Below are positions 60,048 through 64,000 of a stretch of 64,000 nt of DNA, one piece after another; position 1 is the stretch's first letter, and every line of letters starts with the position of its first letter. The translations under genes and the position numbers were made by a program. Source of the DNA: an uncultured Acidimicrobiales bacterium (GTDB taxonomy: Bacteria; Actinomycetota; Acidimicrobiia; Acidimicrobiales; SHLQ01); contig CALJDK010000001.1 in NCBI GenBank assembly GCA_938023735.1, forward strand, positions 1 to 64,000, read 5' to 3'. Below the pieces are notes generated by a model that was not told where the DNA came from, searched no databases, and saw only the letters and a list, made by a program, of their open reading frames with translations.

Positions 60048-60896
60048 GTGCCGAACGACCTCCCAGATCAGGCTCCACGCGCTGTCGATGACCGACGCCA
60101 GCCGGTACCTGCCTTTGCATCCTCGGGTTGGGTAGATGTTTTCGAGCTGGACTTTTTTGCCCGGGACGGGTCCTTTGGCGGGTTCGTCACGATGGGCCTC
60201 TACCCGCAATCGAAGCGAGGCTGGTTCTGGGCGACGGTAGTGGGTGACGATCGGCCGCTGGTGATCGTTGTTGACGACGAGCTCCCGCTGCCAAAGGAAC
60301 CAAACTTGGAGGTGCGGTCGTCGGGCATCTGGACCGACTTCATCCCCCAGGTCGAACTCGAGCACTTCACCGTGGGCCTTGAAGCGTTCGGTGTGGGCAT
60401 CGATGACCCCGATGAGGTCTTCAACGGGCTTCGCGGCGATCGAACACCGGTGGGCTTTGACCTCGAATGGGAGACCGAGGGCGATGGCTGGGGTCTATTG
60501 CCGTCGGGGTTCGAGCTTCCCTGCCGGGCACATGGCGAGATCCTGGTTGGCCACGAAGAGTTCGACTTTGACGGACTCGGCGTGCGGCGTCGTTGGTGGG
60601 GCGATGATGCTCGACGCAGTGAGCCGGGGATCTGGCTGAGCGGCTGGTGGGACGATGGCGCACCGCTCGGTGGACGGTGCGAAATGTTGCACCGTAGGTC
60701 GGCTGAGGTCATTGAAATGACGCACCCGCACGACGTTGCTCAGACCGTTGTTGCATCGATCCGATCGGTTGCACCGCTGCCGATCATCCGCCCAACCCAG
60801 GAGTCTCCGGGTCAGCGATGGCGAATGTTGTGTCGAGTCGAAGCGATAGAAGCCGACGAACGTCGACAGGGCGTTGGCTGGCTCGATCTGCAGTAA
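60048..60896 (+). CDS. Hypothetical protein (lipocalin/CrtC-like fold suspected)
   Basis: GTG start; divergent from SCP2 gene; beta-rich, Trp-rich, codon usage consistent. Confidence 0.65.
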   Translation: MPNDLPDQAPRAVDDRRQPVPAFASSGWVDVFELDFFARDGSFGGFVTMGLYPQSKRGWFWATVVGDDRPLVIVVDDELPLPKEPNLEVRSSGIWTDFIPQVELEHFTVGLEAFGVGIDDPDEVFNGLRGDRTPVGFDLEWETEGDGWGLLPSGFELPCRAHGEILVGHEEFDFDGLGVRRRWWGDDARRSEPGIWLSGWWDDGAPLGGRCEMLHRRSAEVIEMTHPHDVAQTVVASIRSVAPLPIIRPTQESPGQRWRMLCRVEAIEADERRQGVGWLDLQ

Positions 60897-60900
60897 GTGG

Positions 60901-61863
60901 TTACTGATAGTCCTGGGCGCGAGGCGCAAAGCCTACGGGTGGCTGGAGGTCGTCCGCCTCGGACTTTGCTCCTAGTCGACTGAGTACCACGACAAAGATA
61001 AACGCAGCTACGGCAAGCGCGGTTGGGACAAACCACTCGTCGCCCGCCGGCCACTCGATGCCGACGCCGCTTACCGACTCCCCTTCTTCTTCGCTGATGA
61101 TTCCGACGCCATTGGGCCAGGGCCACAGCACACGCATCGACCCGGCCATGATGCCGACGATGATGGCCATGATCGTGTCGTGGTGTCGGTCAAGCAGTTT
61201 GTGAAGGAACGACGAGAACAATCCGAGGCCCACGGATGCGCCGATGGCAACGGCCAGCAGCGGAACGATGTCGCGGTCGTGCACTGCGCCAAGGACGGCG
61301 GCATACATGCCCATCATGAGGAGGAGAAACGAGCCGCTGATTCCGGGCAGGATCATGGCGCAGCTGGCGATAGCGGCGGCGCCGAAGTACACGGCGAGGT
61401 TGGGGTCGTTGGCGGGACCGCTCTGATAGCCAAGCAGGAGAAAGAACATGATCGCCGTCAGGACGATGATTCCGAGATGGTTTACTGCTGGTGATTTCAG
61501 CAATCCCCAAGCGATGACGATCGAGGCCAGCACGAGCCCCATAAATAGCCCAGCCATCTCTTCGGGGTAGTCGGCCAGGGCGCCTTCGATGAGGCTCGAC
61601 AGCGCGGCAAGGGCGGCGAGGATGCCGAGTCCGAGCGGGATGATGAACTTCCAATCGACCTCGGCGAACTTGGTCTTGAAGCCGGCGATATCGCCCTTCA
61701 CGAGACTGCCGAGGGCATGGGCGCCAGTCTTCACGTTGGACAAGAGGTCGTGGTAGATCCCGAGAATGAGGGCGACGGTTCCGCCGGACACACCGGGCAC
61801 GATGTCGGCGGCACCCATGGCGAAACCGCGGGCGAGTTGAGCGAGGATGTTTCGAATCATCAT
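60901..61863 (-). CDS. DUF368 domain membrane protein (PopT-type polyprenyl-phosphate transporter family)
   Basis: RGFAMGAADIVPGVSGGTVALILGIYHDLL; SCAMILPGISGSFLLLMMGMY; paired PGxSGG/PGISGS motifs of DUF368. Confidence 0.9.
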   Translation of the reverse strand: MMIRNILAQLARGFAMGAADIVPGVSGGTVALILGIYHDLLSNVKTGAHALGSLVKGDIAGFKTKFAEVDWKFIIPLGLGILAALAALSSLIEGALADYPEEMAGLFMGLVLASIVIAWGLLKSPAVNHLGIIVLTAIMFFLLLGYQSGPANDPNLAVYFGAAAIASCAMILPGISGSFLLLMMGMYAAVLGAVHDRDIVPLLAVAIGASVGLGLFSSFLHKLLDRHHDTIMAIIVGIMAGSMRVLWPWPNGVGIISEEEGESVSGVGIEWPAGDEWFVPTALAVAAFIFVVVLSRLGAKSEADDLQPPVGFAPRAQDYQ

Positions 61864-61972
61864 GAGAGGTTCGGGTGTCGTGAAGAGGGCCTGGGGGCAG
61901 GACTGGAAGAGGGACGGAAGAGTGATTTGAGCGCGTTCGGGGGAGTGCCTCGGTGGAGGCTACCGTTGAATA

Positions 61973-62809
61973 GTGCAATCGGACGCCCATAGTCCCATCG
62001 GCGGTCCGGCGGTGGTGTTGATACCCGATGCAGATACTGCGGCGATTCGATGGAGCCCGGTTCTTCTCTCGATGTTGACCAACGCTGGCTTTCGAGTGGT
62101 GCTGTTTGACCATCGAGACTGCGGTGCTGCGGCCAATGCCCCGCACGGCTACCTGCTGTCGGACATGGCCGATGATGTCGCGGCGGTTATTGGCCAGGCT
62201 GGTGCCGGCGGTGCTGTTCATGTTCTGGGCGCCGGTATGGGCGGGACGATAGCGCTGCACCTTGCGCTGATGCATCCATCCCTGGTCCGGTCACTCGTGG
62301 TCATTGGGACAACCCCGGGTCGCTCAGACGACGCGCTTCCCGACCCCACTCCGGAACTCGTCGACTCGATGGTCGCTCGGGCTTGGGCCGGCCCACCGGT
62401 GTCGCGAGAGGAGCAAGTCGTCTGGCTGGTAGAGCTGGCCGAGCTCCTCACCGGAAGCCGGTATCCATTCGATGAGGCGGGTGAGGTTGGTCGAGCTGCC
62501 GCGCAGGTCGACCTGCGTCCTGTGGGGCGGGAATCGGGTCATGGGCATGCCGTGGTCGAAACCAGGTCCATTCGGGAACTTCTCGACCAGGTGGTTCAGC
62601 CCACTCTTGTCCTGCACGGCACCGAGGATCCGGTGTATCCCCTTGCCCACGGTGAGGCGGTGGCCAACGGGGTGCAGCGGGGTCTGCTCCAGGCGGTTGA
62701 CGGCATGGGCCACGAGGTCGGTGATGGGTTCTTCGAAGAATTCGGTGATCTGGTCATTGCGGCGATGCGGGCCGCCGACGAGCGCGCCTCGGCCGACGGC
62801 CGTCAGTGA
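61973..62809 (+). CDS. Alpha/beta hydrolase
   Basis: VVLFDHRDCGAAANAPHGYLLSDMADDVAAVI; VHVLGAGMGGTIALHLALMHPSLV; VLHGTEDPVYPLAHGEAVANGV. Start may be GTG at 61973. Confidence 0.88.
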   Translation: MQSDAHSPIGGPAVVLIPDADTAAIRWSPVLLSMLTNAGFRVVLFDHRDCGAAANAPHGYLLSDMADDVAAVIGQAGAGGAVHVLGAGMGGTIALHLALMHPSLVRSLVVIGTTPGRSDDALPDPTPELVDSMVARAWAGPPVSREEQVVWLVELAELLTGSRYPFDEAGEVGRAAAQVDLRPVGRESGHGHAVVETRSIRELLDQVVQPTLVLHGTEDPVYPLAHGEAVANGVQRGLLQAVDGMGHEVGDGFFEEFGDLVIAAMRAADERASADGRQ

Positions 62810-62847
62810 AGTGAACAAGGTTCCGTGGCGGTCCTACGAGAAACCTC

Positions 62848-62878
62848 TTGACGGGCCGCCCCCTTACCTGCCTATAGT
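62848..62878 (+). promoter_or_regulatory. Sigma70-like promoter of orphan noncoding locus
   Basis: TTGACG (62848-62853), 19-bp spacer, TATAGT (62873-62878). Confidence 0.45.
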
Positions 62879-62909
62879 GACTCCAGTCACATAACGTGAC
62901 TGGAGTCAC
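62877..62909. repeat. Twin palindromic operator-like inverted repeat
   Basis: GTGACTCCAGTCAC-ATAAC-GTGACTGGAGTCAC: perfect 14-bp inverted repeat; each arm is itself a palindrome GTGACT-NN-AGTCAC. Confidence 0.85.
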
Positions 62910-63155
62910 AGTAAGGACAGCACGGCAACACAGGGAGCTCAAGATCTCACGATCAAGCCCTCGGGCGAAAGAGCTGCTGCAAGGCGAAGGAAGCAGAGTC
63001 CCGGCGAAGTTTTCTCACTAATTGACGCCCGCACGGCGGTGCCATCTCGGCCAAGACCTAGGGCGCTTCGAAAACTCCAGGTGACCGTTTCCCTTGTCTC
63101 GCAGCAACACCTTCGAGCGCATTTGAGGTTCAGCGAATGGGCTCGGAACAAGAGA

Positions 63156-63190
63156 GAGGCCCGGCCATCCGGCCGGGCCTCCCTTTACGT
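63156..63190. terminator. Strong intrinsic terminator, probably bidirectional (sdhB on minus; orphan transcript on plus)
   Basis: Perfect 11-bp stem GAGGCCCGGCC (63156-63166)/GGCCGGGCCTC (63171-63181), loop ATCC; pyrimidine-rich tracts on both sides. Confidence 0.75.
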
Positions 63191-63217
63191 CTTGGCGCTC
63201 AAGATGAGCGGCGAGGG

Positions 63218-63976
63218 TTATGACTGGCCGCTGAGCTTGCGGTTCTTGATCTTGGACTTCACGTAGTCCTTGTTCATGAGCGCAATGAAATCAAGGCTGA
63301 TCTCTTTGGGGCACGCCTCGTGGCATTCGCCATGGTTGGTGCAGCTCCCGAAGTATGCCTCCATGGTTTCGACCATGTTTTCGGTGCGCTTCCAACGCTC
63401 GGCTTGACCCTGCGGCAGCAGGTTCATGTGCATGACCTTGGCCGAGGTGAACAGCTGCGCCGCCGAGTTGGGGCAAGCGGCGACACAGGCGCCACAGCCG
63501 ATGCAGGCCGCAGCGTCCATGGCTGAGTCGGCAGCTTCCTTGGGCACTGGCGTGAGGTTTGCGTCGCTGGCGCTACCGGTAGGCGCAGTGATGTAGCCGC
63601 CCGCTTCTTGAATGGCGTCGAGTGCCGACCGGTCGACCGCAAGGTCGCGGATAATAGGGAACGATGCGGCACGCCACGGCTCGATGGTGATGTGGTCGCC
63701 ATCGCTGAACTTGCGCATATGCAATTGGCAGGTTGCCGTGGCCTTCTCGGGCCCGTGCGCCTTGCCGTCGATCATCAGGTTGCAGGTGCCGCAAATGCCT
63801 TCGCGGCAATCGCTCTCGAACACGATGGGCGGTGTGCCGTCTTCGATAAGACGCTCGTTCACTACGTCGAGCATTTCGAGGAACGACATGTCCTCGCTGA
63901 TGCCCGGCGCCTCGTAGGTTTGAAACTTCCCGTTCTGTCCGGGCTCCTGGCGCCAGACCTTGAGGGTGAGGTTCAT
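63218..63976 (-). CDS. sdhB: Succinate dehydrogenase/fumarate reductase iron-sulfur subunit
   Basis: [22 protein letters not shown] (2Fe-2S); [16 protein letters not shown] and [24 protein letters not shown] clusters. Confidence 0.96.
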   Translation of the reverse strand: MNLTLKVWRQEPGQNGKFQTYEAPGISEDMSFLEMLDVVNERLIEDGTPPIVFESDCREGICGTCNLMIDGKAHGPEKATATCQLHMRKFSDGDHITIEPWRAASFPIIRDLAVDRSALDAIQEAGGYITAPTGSASDANLTPVPKEAADSAMDAAACIGCGACVAACPNSAAQLFTSAKVMHMNLLPQGQAERWKRTENMVETMEAYFGSCTNHGECHEACPKEISLDFIALMNKDYVKSKIKNRKLSGQS

Positions 63977-64000
63977 TGTCTTTTCCATGGGGTCTTTTCG

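Noticed and set aside
62939-63151. 70-aa minus ORF in the orphan locus near sdhB
   Set aside because: Atypical Cys/Arg-rich composition and no visible RBS; region treated as noncoding pending data
63039-63266. 75-aa plus ORF crossing the sdhB-side terminator
   Set aside because: Reads through a strong terminator hairpin and into sdhB antisense

Overview
The window is a mostly housekeeping chromosomal segment from a high-GC actinobacterium, probably an Acidimicrobiia-like lineage (inferred from gene content and codon usage). I see about 60 protein-coding genes and one tRNA. There are no rRNA genes, CRISPR arrays, prophages or transposases. Left to right: nusG (5' truncated), rplK, rplA, rplJ, rplL; a NarL-type two-component system divergent from an MMPL transporter; a PTP-like phosphatase; radA; an ECF sigma factor with a large membrane partner; a Crp/Fnr regulator; ispD, ispF, rlmB; an aldolase; tRNA-Thr(TGT); DUF3263 and LytR_C genes; glycerate kinase; an SH3 lipoprotein; a lone receiver; groEL; fdhD; hemQ; a flavin oxidoreductase; putA divergent from a PAS-AraC regulator; an HpcH/HpaI aldolase; larE; two small unknowns; amt; a hydrolase; NUDIX; glnD; an RTX/TSP3 secreted protein; GNAT; PAC2; iolB; ROK kinase; sucC, sucD; amidase; purN, purH; rhomboid; folD; monomeric icd; a heterodimeric ABC exporter; mdh; a Fpg/Nei glycosylase; SCP2; DUF368 (PopT); an alpha/beta hydrolase; and sdhB. 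The less ordinary signals are mostly regulatory or noncoding. They are an orphan promoter/twin-palindrome/terminator locus with no convincing ORF next to sdhB, a GlnR-like box before amt, a CIRCE-like element before groEL, an L10 leader with an attenuator hairpin, two clusters of REP-like palindromes, and long acidic tails on ribosomal proteins L1 and L10. I see no convincing new multi-gene defence or biosynthetic system. The best candidate for something undescribed is the sdhB-adjacent noncoding locus.
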